NCBI RefSeq assembly: GCF_030167915.1
Contig: NZ_JARGNB010000002.1
Span: forward strand, 868,001 to 932,000
Direction: 5' to 3'
Length of the DNA: 64,000 nucleotides
Origin: Aquabacterium humicola
Lineage (GTDB): Bacteria; Pseudomonadota; Gammaproteobacteria; Burkholderiales; Burkholderiaceae_C
Below, piece by piece: positions 42,765 through 51,308 of the stretch. Each line of letters opens with the position of its first letter. The stretch's first letter is position 1. The notes under the pieces were generated by a model that saw only the letters and a list, made by a program, of their open reading frames with translations, searched no databases and was not told the DNA's origin. Position numbers and translations under genes: made by a program.

Positions 42765-44959
42765 TGGAAGCCGCGCTGCAGGAGCCCTTGCCGGCCGCCG
42801 AAGCCGCCGGCTGGCGCTACGAAACCGATGCGCTGGCGCAGGCGATCGCCTGGCTGACGAGGCACCATGGCCGCGAACGCTCGGTCGAGTCGCTGCTCGC
42901 CGACCAGCCGGTGTCCGGGGCCCTCACGCCCGGCCTCGCGCTGCGCGTGCTCGACGACGCCGGCTACAACGCCGGCGTGATCGAGCGGCGCCTGGCCGAG
43001 CTGCACGAGCTGCTGCTGCCGGCGGTGCTGCTGTGCCGCGACGGCTCGGCGCTGATCCTGATCCGCCGGGATGCCGCCAGTGGCCGGTGCGACGTCGTCG
43101 TGCCCGGCAAGCCCTGGCTGCAGCGCTCGGTGATCGAGGCCGACCTGGCGCGCGACTACACCGGCCGCGCGCTGGTCGCGACGCCGCGGATCGACGCCCG
43201 CGCGACCCGGCTCGATGCCTCGCTCGCCGAGCCCGGCCGCCACTGGCTGTGGGGCACGCTGCGCCGCTTCCTGCCGTACTACCGCTCGGCGCTGCTCGCG
43301 GCGCTGCTGTCGAACGCGCTGATGCTGGTCACCGGGCTCGTGACCTCGGTGGTCTACGACAAGGTCATCCCGAACAAGGCGCTGGTGACGCTGTGGGCCT
43401 TGGCGGCGGCGGGCGGCATCGCGCTCGTCTTCGACCTGGCGGCGCGGCAGCTGCGCGCCTACCTGATCGACCTCGCCGGCCGCAAGACCGACCTGCTGGT
43501 GGGCTCCGCGCTCTTCCGCCAGAGCCTCGCGGTGCGCATGGAGCAGCGGCCCAACTCGTCCGGTGCCTATGCCCACATCCTCGGCCAGATCGAGACCGTG
43601 CGCGAGTTCTTCTCGTCGGCCACCTTGTCGGCGATCTCGGACCTGCCGTTCATCGTGATCTTCGTCGCGATGACCTTCCTGATCGGCGGCCCGCTCGGCT
43701 GGGTGCTGCTGATCACGATCCCCATCATCCTGGGCATCGCGCTGATGATCCAGGGCCGGCTGCGGCGTGCGATGTCGGCGAACATGGAGCAGCTCGCCGA
43801 CCTGCACGGCGTGCTGGTCGAAGCCGTCGACGGCATGGAAGACCTGAAGGCCGCCGGCGCGCAAGGGCGCTTCCTGCAGCGCTTCGAGGCCTCGAACGCC
43901 GCGGCCGCCGAATCGATGCTGCGCTCGCGCCGCATCAGTGCGTGGACCATCAACCTGACCTCGGTCGCGCAGCAGGTGGTGACGCTGGTGATGCTGGTCT
44001 GGGGCGTGCATCTGATCCAGGACAAGGTGATCACCGGCGGCGCGCTGATCGGCGCGGTGATGTTCGCGATGCGCGGCATCGCGCCGCTGACCTCCATCGT
44101 GATGCTGGCCACGCGCTTCCAGGGCGCGCTGGCGGCGATGCGCGCGCTCGACCGCGTGATGCAGCAGCCCACCGAGCGCGATGCCGGCAAGACCTACCTG
44201 CCGCCGCGCACCTTCACCGGCCGCCTCGGCCTGCACGACGCGAGCTTCGCCTACCCGCCGCCGGCGGACGACCCCGGCGCGCCGACGCCACGCGTGCTGA
44301 AGAACGTCACGCTGCAGTTCGCGCCCGGCGAACGCGTCGCGATCCTCGGCCGCATCGGCAGCGGCAAGTCGACCATCCTGCGCCTGCTCGCCGGGCTGTA
44401 CCAGCCGAGCGAAGGCCAGGTCGAGGTCGACGGCATCGACCTGCGCCAGGTCGACCCCGCGGACTACCGCGCGCAGGTCGGCTTCGTCGCGCAGGATCCG
44501 CGCCTGTTCAACGGCACGCTGCGCGACAACGTGCTGCTCGACCGCCCCGCGGCCGATCCGGCGCGGCTGGCCGAGGTGGCGCAGCTGACGGGCCTCGCGC
44601 GCCTGGTGGCCGCTCATCCTCAGGGTTGGGAACTGCCGGTCGGCCAGGCGGGCTCGCTGCTGTCGGGCGGCCAGCGCCAGCTGGTCGCGCTGGCCCGCTG
44701 CCTGATCACGCGGCCGAAGATGCTGCTGATGGACGAGCCGACGAGCTCGATGGACGCGCAGTCCGAAGCCGCGTTCCTGAAGCAGCTGCATGAGGCCACC
44801 TGCGCGACGGCCGGCGACTGCACGCTGCTGGTCGTCACGCACCGCCCGGCGGTGCTGGAACTGGTGAACCGCGTGATCGTCGTCGACGGCGGCCGCGTGG
44901 TGCTCGACGGGCCGAAGGCCCAGGTGCTGGCGGCGCTGGCCGGCAAGGGGAACGGCTGA
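42764..44959 (+). CDS. Type I secretion ABC transporter (LapB/HlyB-like permease-ATPase)
   Basis: The 731-residue protein has an N-terminal C39-like domain (about residues 20-140) without the catalytic Cys, a six-helix membrane domain (about 165-450, with GGALIGAVMFAMRGIAPL) and an ATPase with Walker A GRIGSGKS near residue 529, signature LLSGGQRQLVAL, Walker B MLLMDEPTSSMD and the H-loop THR. This fits the LapB/RTX class that exports giant adhesins or toxins. The start at 42764 overlaps the glycosyltransferase stop and its stop overlaps the HlyD-type gene; no TolC or RTX substrate gene is in the window. Confidence 0.92.
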   Translation: MEAALQEPLPAAEAAGWRYETDALAQAIAWLTRHHGRERSVESLLADQPVSGALTPGLALRVLDDAGYNAGVIERRLAELHELLLPAVLLCRDGSALILIRRDAASGRCDVVVPGKPWLQRSVIEADLARDYTGRALVATPRIDARATRLDASLAEPGRHWLWGTLRRFLPYYRSALLAALLSNALMLVTGLVTSVVYDKVIPNKALVTLWALAAAGGIALVFDLAARQLRAYLIDLAGRKTDLLVGSALFRQSLAVRMEQRPNSSGAYAHILGQIETVREFFSSATLSAISDLPFIVIFVAMTFLIGGPLGWVLLITIPIILGIALMIQGRLRRAMSANMEQLADLHGVLVEAVDGMEDLKAAGAQGRFLQRFEASNAAAAESMLRSRRISAWTINLTSVAQQVVTLVMLVWGVHLIQDKVITGGALIGAVMFAMRGIAPLTSIVMLATRFQGALAAMRALDRVMQQPTERDAGKTYLPPRTFTGRLGLHDASFAYPPPADDPGAPTPRVLKNVTLQFAPGERVAILGRIGSGKSTILRLLAGLYQPSEGQVEVDGIDLRQVDPADYRAQVGFVAQDPRLFNGTLRDNVLLDRPAADPARLAEVAQLTGLARLVAAHPQGWELPVGQAGSLLSGGQRQLVALARCLITRPKMLLMDEPTSSMDAQSEAAFLKQLHEATCATAGDCTLLVVTHRPAVLELVNRVIVVDGGRVVLDGPKAQVLAALAGKGNG

Positions 44960-46197
44960 TGGGCTGGTTCGGTGCACGGTCGTCGAACGGCGCGGTCGAG
45001 CTGCGCGCCGACGAGCTGGCCTATGTCTCGCTGCAGGACGCGGCGCAGATCGCCGAGCCGGCGCGTGCCGCCAGCTGGGCGCTGTGGCTGATGACGGCGG
45101 CGCTGGCCGCCGGCGTCGGCTGGTCGACCCTGGCGCGGGTCGACATGATCACCCGCGGCGATGCCCGCGTGATCCCCGAGGGCCGCGAGCAGGTCATCGC
45201 CAGCCTCGAAGGCGGCATCCTGCGTGAGCTTCTCGTGCGCGAAGGTGATGCGGTGAAGGCCGGCCAGCCGCTGGCGCTGCTGGACCCGACGCGCGTGGAG
45301 TCGGTGCAGGCCGAAGGCCAGGTCAAGCGCCTGGCGCTGCGCGCGGCGATCGCCCGCGCGCAGGCCGAGACCAGCGGCCAGCCGCTGCGCTTCGGCCCCG
45401 AGCTGAAGGCTGCGAAGTCGCCGGTGGCCGCCGAGACCGCGTCCTACCAGGCGCGCCAGCGCGGGCTGCAGGAAGCGCTGGTGATGAACCAGCGCAACCT
45501 GGCGCTGCTGGAGAAGGAGCTGGCGGTCGCCGAGTCGATGTCCGCCAAGGGCCTGATGAGCGAGGTCGAGGTGATGCGCGTGCGGCGCCAGGTCAACGAC
45601 CTGAACCTGCAGACGCAGGAGCGCGTGAACCGCTTCCGCCAGGAGGCCAGCGCCGAGCTCGCGCGGCTGCAGACCGAGCTGACGCAGCTGGAGGAGAACC
45701 TCGTCGTGCGCGACGACGCGGTCAGGCGCACGACGCTGGTGTCGCCGGTGAACGGCCTCGTCAAGCAGATCCGCAACCACACGGTCGGCGGCATCGTCGG
45801 TCCCGGTGCGGCGCTGCTGGAGATCGTGCCGGTGGGCGAGAAGGTGCTGGTCGAGATGCGGGTCAAGCCCGGCGAGATCGGCTTCCTGAAGGTCGGCCAG
45901 ACCGCCGAGGTCAAGCTTGCCGCCTACGACTTCACCGTCTACGGCAGCCTGACCGGCAAGGTGGTGTCGATCAGCCCCGATGCGCTGGGCGACCCCGAAC
46001 GCGCCGCGGCGCCGGACGCCACCTGGTACCGCGCGTTCGTCGAGGCGGACCGCTCGACCCTGCAGGCCGGCGGCAAGCCGCTGGCGGCGATCCCCGGCAT
46101 GACCGGCACCGCCGAGGTCAACGTCGGCGAACGCACGGTGCTGAGCTACCTGCTGCGCCCGATGATGAAGGCGCGCGAGGCGTTCCAGGAGCGCTGA
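44959..46197 (+). CDS. HlyD/LapC-type membrane fusion protein of type I secretion
   Basis: The 412-residue protein has a cytoplasmic tail, one membrane helix (about residues 40-58), a biotinyl-lipoyl-like half motif (LEGGILRELLVREGDAVKAG), a long coiled coil (residues about 110-265) and a C-terminal beta domain (VEMRVKPGEIGFLKVGQTAE). It bridges the ABC transporter to an outer-membrane TolC-type channel. Coupled to the ABC gene by TGATG. Confidence 0.93.
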   Translation: MGWFGARSSNGAVELRADELAYVSLQDAAQIAEPARAASWALWLMTAALAAGVGWSTLARVDMITRGDARVIPEGREQVIASLEGGILRELLVREGDAVKAGQPLALLDPTRVESVQAEGQVKRLALRAAIARAQAETSGQPLRFGPELKAAKSPVAAETASYQARQRGLQEALVMNQRNLALLEKELAVAESMSAKGLMSEVEVMRVRRQVNDLNLQTQERVNRFRQEASAELARLQTELTQLEENLVVRDDAVRRTTLVSPVNGLVKQIRNHTVGGIVGPGAALLEIVPVGEKVLVEMRVKPGEIGFLKVGQTAEVKLAAYDFTVYGSLTGKVVSISPDALGDPERAAAPDATWYRAFVEADRSTLQAGGKPLAAIPGMTGTAEVNVGERTVLSYLLRPMMKAREAFQER

Positions 46198-46302
46198 CCG
46201 GGCCGCTTCGCACCCCGCCGGATTTTGCCGACACGAAGGCCGCGGCGACCTGAAGGCACGCCGGTTGCTCGATGTCCGCCAGTCGGGACATCGGGACACC
46301 TC

Positions 46303-47061
46303 ATGGATCAGAACCAAGCGGCGCCCACCGTCGCGCCACCCTCGATCGGCCTGCTCGGCATCGAGCCGCTGCGGGCCCTGTGCGAGTTCGTCGGCTCGCG
46401 TTTCCTCAACGCCCAGGCGCTGCCGCCGGGCGACGGCCACCCGGTCGTGATGTTTCCGGGCCTGGCGTCGGACCGGCATGCGCTGATCCCTTTGCGCGAC
46501 TGCTGCGAATCCCTGGGCTACGTGGTCTACGACTGGGCCCAGGGCTTCAACACCGGCCCACCGCCGGCCTACGAGCCCTGGCTCGACGGGCTGGCCGCGC
46601 ACGTCGGCTCGATCGCCCGCCGGCATGGCCGCCGCGCCAGCGTGCTCGGCTGGAGCCTGGGCGGCATCTACGCGCGCGAGGTGGCCAAGCGTGTGCCGCA
46701 GGCCACGCGCCACGTCATCACGCTGGGCTCGCCTTTCGCCGGCACCGGCCGCGAGAACAACGTCGCGTGGGTCTACCGGCTGCTCGCCGGCGAGAAGCCG
46801 ATCGTCGACGAGGCGCTCGCCGCGCGCCTGCGCAGCAACCCGCCGGTGCCGACCACCTCGGTCTACAGCCGCTCCGACGGCGTCGTCGCGTGGCAGGCCT
46901 GCCTGCTCGACGAGACCGAGGGCGAGGCCGAGAACATCGAAGTCGACGGCAGCCACATCGGCCTGGGCTGGAATGCCGAGGTGCTGCGCATCGTCGCCGA
47001 CCGGCTGTCGCAGCCCGAAGGCGAATGGCAGCGCTGGGGCGCGGAGGCCTGCGATGCCTGA
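46303..47061 (+). CDS. Alpha/beta hydrolase (lipase/esterase-like)
   Basis: The 252-residue protein has an alpha/beta hydrolase core: VVMFPGLASDR near the oxyanion strand, the nucleophile elbow GWSLGG (Ser118), an Asp in SRSDGVVAW and a His in DGSHIGLG, giving a full Ser-Asp-His triad. No signal peptide is seen, so it acts in the cytoplasm. Substrate unknown. Its 3' end overlaps the iron-permease-like gene by 8 bp. Confidence 0.85.
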   Translation: MDQNQAAPTVAPPSIGLLGIEPLRALCEFVGSRFLNAQALPPGDGHPVVMFPGLASDRHALIPLRDCCESLGYVVYDWAQGFNTGPPPAYEPWLDGLAAHVGSIARRHGRRASVLGWSLGGIYAREVAKRVPQATRHVITLGSPFAGTGRENNVAWVYRLLAGEKPIVDEALAARLRSNPPVPTTSVYSRSDGVVAWQACLLDETEGEAENIEVDGSHIGLGWNAEVLRIVADRLSQPEGEWQRWGAEACDA

Positions 47062-47611
47062 GCCCGCGGGTCGGGCCGCCGCGGCAGCGCCGGCGCCGGT
47101 GGCCGCGACGCCGCACGGCCCGGTGCCGCCGCCACCGCTGCACCAGAACGGCGGCGGCTACTCGACCTTCTCCCGCTTCGCGTCGCGCTGGTGCGCGAAG
47201 CCGGTGACCTTCGTGCTGGCGTTCGCGGTGGTCATCGTCTGGCTGCTGACCGGGCCGCTGTTCGGCTTCAGCGACACCTGGCAGCTGGTGATCAACACCG
47301 GCACGACCATCGTGACCTTCCTGATGGTCTTCCTGATCCACAACGCGCAGAGCCGCGACACCGAGGCCATCCAGCTCAAGCTCGACGAGCTGATCCGCGC
47401 GACCAAGGGCGCGCACAACGTGCTGCTCGACGTCGAGGAGCTCGGCGAGGAGGCGCTGGAGGACCTGCGCAGGCAGTACGCGCAGATCGCCCAGGTGGCG
47501 CGCGACGAAGCGCCGGACGAACCCGGTGCGCCGGGGCGGCGGGGGCAGCCCGCGGCTGAGGGGGAGGGCGGCGCTGCCGATGCTGCGTCCGCGCGACAGC
47601 CGGCATCGTAG
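47054..47611 (+). CDS. Low-affinity iron permease family membrane protein
   Basis: The 185-residue protein has a proline-rich N-terminus, two membrane helices (TFVLAFAVVIVWLLTGPLFG and TGTTIVTFLMVFLI) and the family-typical HNAQSRDTEAIQLKLDELI, as in the low-affinity Fe permease-like family (PF04120). In bacteria these small proteins have no proven transport role. The acidic C-terminal tail is low-complexity. The ATG at 47054 overlaps the hydrolase stop. Confidence 0.8.
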   Translation: MPEPAGRAAAAAPAPVAATPHGPVPPPPLHQNGGGYSTFSRFASRWCAKPVTFVLAFAVVIVWLLTGPLFGFSDTWQLVINTGTTIVTFLMVFLIHNAQSRDTEAIQLKLDELIRATKGAHNVLLDVEELGEEALEDLRRQYAQIAQVARDEAPDEPGAPGRRGQPAAEGEGGAADAASARQPAS

Positions 47612-47673
47612 GTAGGGACAGCCACGGCGCGAGGCTTCCGCTTCGCCGCCGTGATCCTGTACCCTGCCGCCCG

Positions 47674-48270
47674 ATGACGAATGTCGCCGCTCCCGCCCGC
47701 ACCAACGAGGAACTCGCCCGCCTGCTCGGCCGCGTCGCGCTGCAGGACCGGCGCGCGTTCGAGGCCGTCTACCGGCTCACCTCGGCCCATCTGCTGGGCC
47801 TGGCCGAAGGCGTGCTGGGTCGCCGCGACCGCGCCGAGGACGTGCTGCAGGAGGCGTTCATGAACGTCTGGTACGGCGCGGCCGGCTTCAACCCGGCGAT
47901 CGCGACGCCGATGACCTGGCTCATCAACATCGTGCGCAACAAGGCGATCGACAAGCTGCGCAGCGGCAAGACGGAGCGCGCGTCGACCGTCGAGCTCGAC
48001 GACGAAGCGATGGCCGTGCCGGCCGACGCGTCGTCGCAGCCGCAGGCGCTGTTCGACGACAGCATCAAGAAGCTCCACATCGAGGCCTGCATGGGCGAGC
48101 TCACCGCGCAGCAGCGCCAGGCCATCGCGCTGGCCTACTACCGCGGCCTCGTGCACACCGAGATCGCCGAGGCGCTGCACGCGCCGCTGGGCACCGTGAA
48201 GGCCTGGGTGCGGCGTGGCGTCGACAGGCTGAAGAGCTGCCTCGAGGCGGCTGGGGTGCAGGCCGCATGA
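47674..48270 (+). CDS. ECF-family RNA polymerase sigma factor (SigK/RpoE-like)
   Basis: The 198-residue protein has sigma region 2 (LGRRDRAEDVLQEAFMNVWY) and region 4 (LTAQQRQAIALAYYRGLVHT followed by EIAEALHAPLGTVKAWVRRG), separated by a short linker, and lacks region 3, as ECF factors do. It is coupled by ATGA to an RskA-like anti-sigma factor, so it is probably held inactive at the membrane until a signal destroys or alters the partner. Confidence 0.93.
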   Translation: MTNVAAPARTNEELARLLGRVALQDRRAFEAVYRLTSAHLLGLAEGVLGRRDRAEDVLQEAFMNVWYGAAGFNPAIATPMTWLINIVRNKAIDKLRSGKTERASTVELDDEAMAVPADASSQPQALFDDSIKKLHIEACMGELTAQQRQAIALAYYRGLVHTEIAEALHAPLGTVKAWVRRGVDRLKSCLEAAGVQAA

Positions 48271-49022
48271 ACTACCTGCATCCGCCCCGGCTGGACGCGC
48301 TGGCGCGCGACTACGCGCTCGGCACGATGACCGGCGCCGCGCGCCGCCGTTTCGAGCGCGTGATGCGCGACCACGCCGCCGCGCGCGGCGCGGTGATGCA
48401 GTGGTCCGGCCGGCTCGCACACCTGGCGAATTCGATCCCGCCGTCGCCGCCGAGCGACGCGGTATGGGCCGGGCTGCAGCAGCGGCTGTTCCCGGGCGAG
48501 GCCGCGCGCGCTCACGAAGCGCAGCAACCGTGGTGGCGCGCCTGGTTCGGCGCCAACACCTGGCGCGGCGCGGCCGGTGGCGTGCTGGCCGGGCTGGCGC
48601 TGTGCCTCGTGGTCGTGCGCCAGCAGCCGGAGTGGCTGGGCGTCGAGGTGCGCGAGGAAGCGCTGCCGCAGAGCTACGTGGGCCTCTTGAGCAATGCCCA
48701 GGGCGTGCCGTCGGTGTTGGCGAGCTCGCGCCGCCAGGGCCGGCAGCTCAGCGTGAAGCTGCTGCAGCCGCTGGTCATCCCCGCGGGCCGCGTCGCGCAG
48801 CTGTGGGCGCTGCCGAAGGAGGGCGCGCCGTTCCCCATCGGCGTGGTGCCGGCGGGCGTGGCGCAGGGCAAGTCGGTGGTACTGCCGTTGAGCGACACCT
48901 CGGAGAAGCTCTTCTTCACCGTGCCGCGGCTGGGCGTCAGCTTCGAGGCCGCTGCGGCGGCGCCGGGTGCGTCGCCGAGCGGCGAGTTCGTGCTGTCCGG
49001 GCCCTGCGTGAAGCTCTGGTAG
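48267..49022 (+). CDS. RskA-type anti-sigma factor
   Basis: The 251-residue protein has a cytoplasmic N-terminal anti-sigma domain (LDALARDYALGTMTGAARRR), one membrane helix (about residues 98-114) and a periplasmic RskA domain (GRVAQLWALPKEGAPFPIGV ... SFEAAAAAPG). It should hold the upstream ECF sigma factor at the inner membrane. The start overlaps the sigma gene stop (ATGA). Confidence 0.9.
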   Translation: MNYLHPPRLDALARDYALGTMTGAARRRFERVMRDHAAARGAVMQWSGRLAHLANSIPPSPPSDAVWAGLQQRLFPGEAARAHEAQQPWWRAWFGANTWRGAAGGVLAGLALCLVVVRQQPEWLGVEVREEALPQSYVGLLSNAQGVPSVLASSRRQGRQLSVKLLQPLVIPAGRVAQLWALPKEGAPFPIGVVPAGVAQGKSVVLPLSDTSEKLFFTVPRLGVSFEAAAAAPGASPSGEFVLSGPCVKLW

Positions 49023-49031
49023 CCGGCACCC

Positions 49032-50438
49032 TCAGTCGCACTTGCTGGTGAGGCCCGAGCGCATGTCCACTCTGGTCTCGTTGAAGTTCCACTGAAGACC
49101 GTCATCCCTGTCGAGCAGCAAGGACGCGCGGTCGATGCCGTTCAGATAGATCCCGAAGTAGATCTTTCCGGTGTCTGCATAGCGCTTTTCTCTCACCGAC
49201 CACCCGCCGCGTGTCCCGTCGATGAACTTGCGTTCCGAGACCTCGCCATACGCGACGCAGTGCGAGCTGACATGGGTGCCATCCGGCTCGAACGTGTGGT
49301 TGGAGAAACTCGGCATGTCGACCAGCGACCGATCGACGAAGTGGTAGCTGCCGACGACATAGTCGTGCGCGAGCGCCTCCCGTTCGGCCTGGGAGATCGA
49401 GGTGTCGAACAGGCTTCTCAGCGATGGCCGCTTCCTGTTCTGGACGCGTGCCGGCGCAGGCTGGGGCGGCGCCGCTTCAGCGGGCGGGCCTGAGTTCGTG
49501 CCCGGCATCGACTTCGCTTCTCTGCCGGCCACGATCTGCGCCTGAACTCGCTCGAGGGCTTGCCGCTCCCTCTCCGTTGCCGACCAGCGCTTGTGTTCGT
49601 CCGTGGCCGTCGACTCCGACACCCCGCCGAGGATTGCGAGGGTGAGAACGACGGCGAGCGGACAGAGCACGAGGGCAGCGATGAGCCCCTTCCTGCGCCT
49701 CAAGCTTCGGTAGGCGACCCAGCCCGCCGGAATCGGCAGCAGGATCGCGAGGACCGCGAACGTGGCGCTGACTGCTCCCCGGCCAGGCTCTTGCCGAGTC
49801 GCGACCGGCACGGGTTGGCCCGCCTGGCGGGTCGCCGCGGCCGGCGTGACCGCGGCCGGCGTGACCGCGGCAGAAGGCTCGGGTGTCACGGCACCGACGG
49901 ACGCCGCGGCGGGCTCGCTCGCGCCGCGCTCGGGCGCTCCGGGCGCTCCGGGCGGGTTCGAGGTGCTGGCCGACGACGCAGCGCCGGCGACGACCGTGGC
50001 CGGGTTCGGAACCGCCGAACCCGCAGGACGGTTGTTCCCGCCGAGGCACCAGGCCTCGGCCTTCACCTCGCCCGCGAAGCGGATCGTGAGCTGCCCATGG
50101 GCGTCGGCCGGTGGCGCGCGTTCACCGCAGTCGGCGGAGTCCGTCACCAGGTATTCGTATTGGCCATTCCTGAACGACCACCAGCGTGCGCGGCAGGCGC
50201 CGGTACCTTCGACGCGCATGGTTCCGCGCAGTGTCAAGGCAGGCTGCGCCCCGGGTTGGCCGATCCGCCATGAGCGGTACTCGAATGCGTCGCCCCCGGC
50301 GGCGTCGATCTCGATGCGGTGCGTGGGCGTTGCGCACGTGAACGTGGGCTCGGCTCTTGCGTTCAATGGCAGCGCGAAGGAGGCCGCCAGCCAAGCGCAC
50401 GAAGCGGCCGCCCTCAGCATCGATTGTCGGAGTCGCAT
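49032..50438 (-). CDS. Exported/membrane protein of unknown function
   Basis: The 468-residue protein has a signal peptide (ASFALPLNARA before EPTF), a first extracytoplasmic part with six or so Cys (FTCATP, GACRARWWSF, SADCGER, AWCLGG), an Ala/Pro/Thr-rich linker with VTPAA repeats, two membrane helices at about residues 220-240 and 252-270, and a C-terminal domain with conserved aromatic residues. Its codons are noticeably less GC-biased than neighbours (more A/T at third positions), which suggests recent acquisition or relaxed selection. It is convergent with the anti-sigma gene, 9 bp apart. No family recognised. Confidence 0.65.
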   Translation of the reverse strand: MRLRQSMLRAAASCAWLAASFALPLNARAEPTFTCATPTHRIEIDAAGGDAFEYRSWRIGQPGAQPALTLRGTMRVEGTGACRARWWSFRNGQYEYLVTDSADCGERAPPADAHGQLTIRFAGEVKAEAWCLGGNNRPAGSAVPNPATVVAGAASSASTSNPPGAPGAPERGASEPAAASVGAVTPEPSAAVTPAAVTPAAATRQAGQPVPVATRQEPGRGAVSATFAVLAILLPIPAGWVAYRSLRRRKGLIAALVLCPLAVVLTLAILGGVSESTATDEHKRWSATERERQALERVQAQIVAGREAKSMPGTNSGPPAEAAPPQPAPARVQNRKRPSLRSLFDTSISQAEREALAHDYVVGSYHFVDRSLVDMPSFSNHTFEPDGTHVSSHCVAYGEVSERKFIDGTRGGWSVREKRYADTGKIYFGIYLNGIDRASLLLDRDDGLQWNFNETRVDMRSGLTSKCD

Positions 50439-50589
50439 TTTTCAGGGCAGTTCGGGGTACTCCTGGCCTTCGACGCCGGAGCGTCCAAACTTGAGCGCGG
50501 CCTGGCTCGAGGGCGACTCGCATGTCACAGAGTTCGGGCGGCGCTCTTGCCGTGTCGCTCCATCGCCGGCGCAGCGTTCTTGGCGTCGG

Positions 50590-50605
50590 ATCAAGAATCC
50601 TTGAT
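50590..50605. promoter_or_regulatory. Palindrome ATCAAG-N4-CTTGAT in the 50439-50734 gap
   Basis: A perfect 6-bp-arm dyad lies 130 bp before the TPR gene and 152 bp before the exported-protein gene, between divergent starts. It is a candidate operator. The rest of the 296-bp gap shows no credible gene. Confidence 0.4.
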
Positions 50606-50734
50606 GCGAGTCCAGATCGTCGCGGCATGATCCGGACGGTGGCCGCCGCGACCGATGCGTCCATCCGTGGAGTCGGCTCGTAAGTGCGCCCAGGACCGCC
50701 AAGCCCGGCGGCCGTCACCTGAAGAGGACAAGCC

Positions 50735-51214
50735 ATGAAGACCACCATCGCCCTGCTGACCCGCTTCGTCGCCGTGGCCGCGCTGGCCGCGAGCACCAGC
50801 GCCTTCGCCGCCGACACCACGCCGGCGCCGTCGAACGCCCCCGACAAGCTCTCCGCCGCGCGCGCCGAGATCAAGGCCGAGCGCTGGAAGGCGGCGATCG
50901 ACGAGCTGGTGAAGGTCAACGACACCGGCAGCGCCGACTGGAACAACCTGATGGGCTACAGCTGGCGCAAGGCCAAGCAGCCCGACTACCAGGCCGCCGA
51001 GCGCTACTACAACGAGGCGCTGCGCATCGACCCCAAGCATCGCGGCGCGCTGGAGTATTCCGGCGAGCTCTACCTGATGCTGGGCGACCTCGCCAAGGCC
51101 GAGGAGCGCCTGGCCGCGCTGGACAAGGCCTGCTTCCTGCCGTGCGAGGAATACACCGACCTGAAGAAGGCGGTCGCCAAGTTCAAGGCCAACGGCAACA
51201 AGTACCAGCCCTGA
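50735..51214 (+). CDS. Periplasmic TPR protein
   Basis: The 159-residue protein has a Sec signal (AALAASTSAFA before ADTTP) and two to three TPR-like helical hairpins (YQAAERYYNEALRIDPKHRG, LMLGDLAKAEERLAAL). A Cys pair at KACFLPCEEY may form a disulfide. GAAGAGGA lies about 10 bases before the ATG. Likely a periplasmic scaffold; partner unknown. Confidence 0.82.
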   Translation: MKTTIALLTRFVAVAALAASTSAFAADTTPAPSNAPDKLSAARAEIKAERWKAAIDELVKVNDTGSADWNNLMGYSWRKAKQPDYQAAERYYNEALRIDPKHRGALEYSGELYLMLGDLAKAEERLAALDKACFLPCEEYTDLKKAVAKFKANGNKYQP

Positions 51215-51308
51215 GGTGTCGTGGCGGTGATGCGGGGCCTGCCGCCGGCCGCCCCGCCCGCCGCCGGCCCGCCCGCCCGCCGCAGGGCACATCCCGCACA
51301 ATGCGGGC

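Noticed and set aside
42662-44977. 771-codon minus-strand open frame opposite the type I ABC transporter
   Set aside because: Antisense shadow; the plus strand shows complete ABC motifs.
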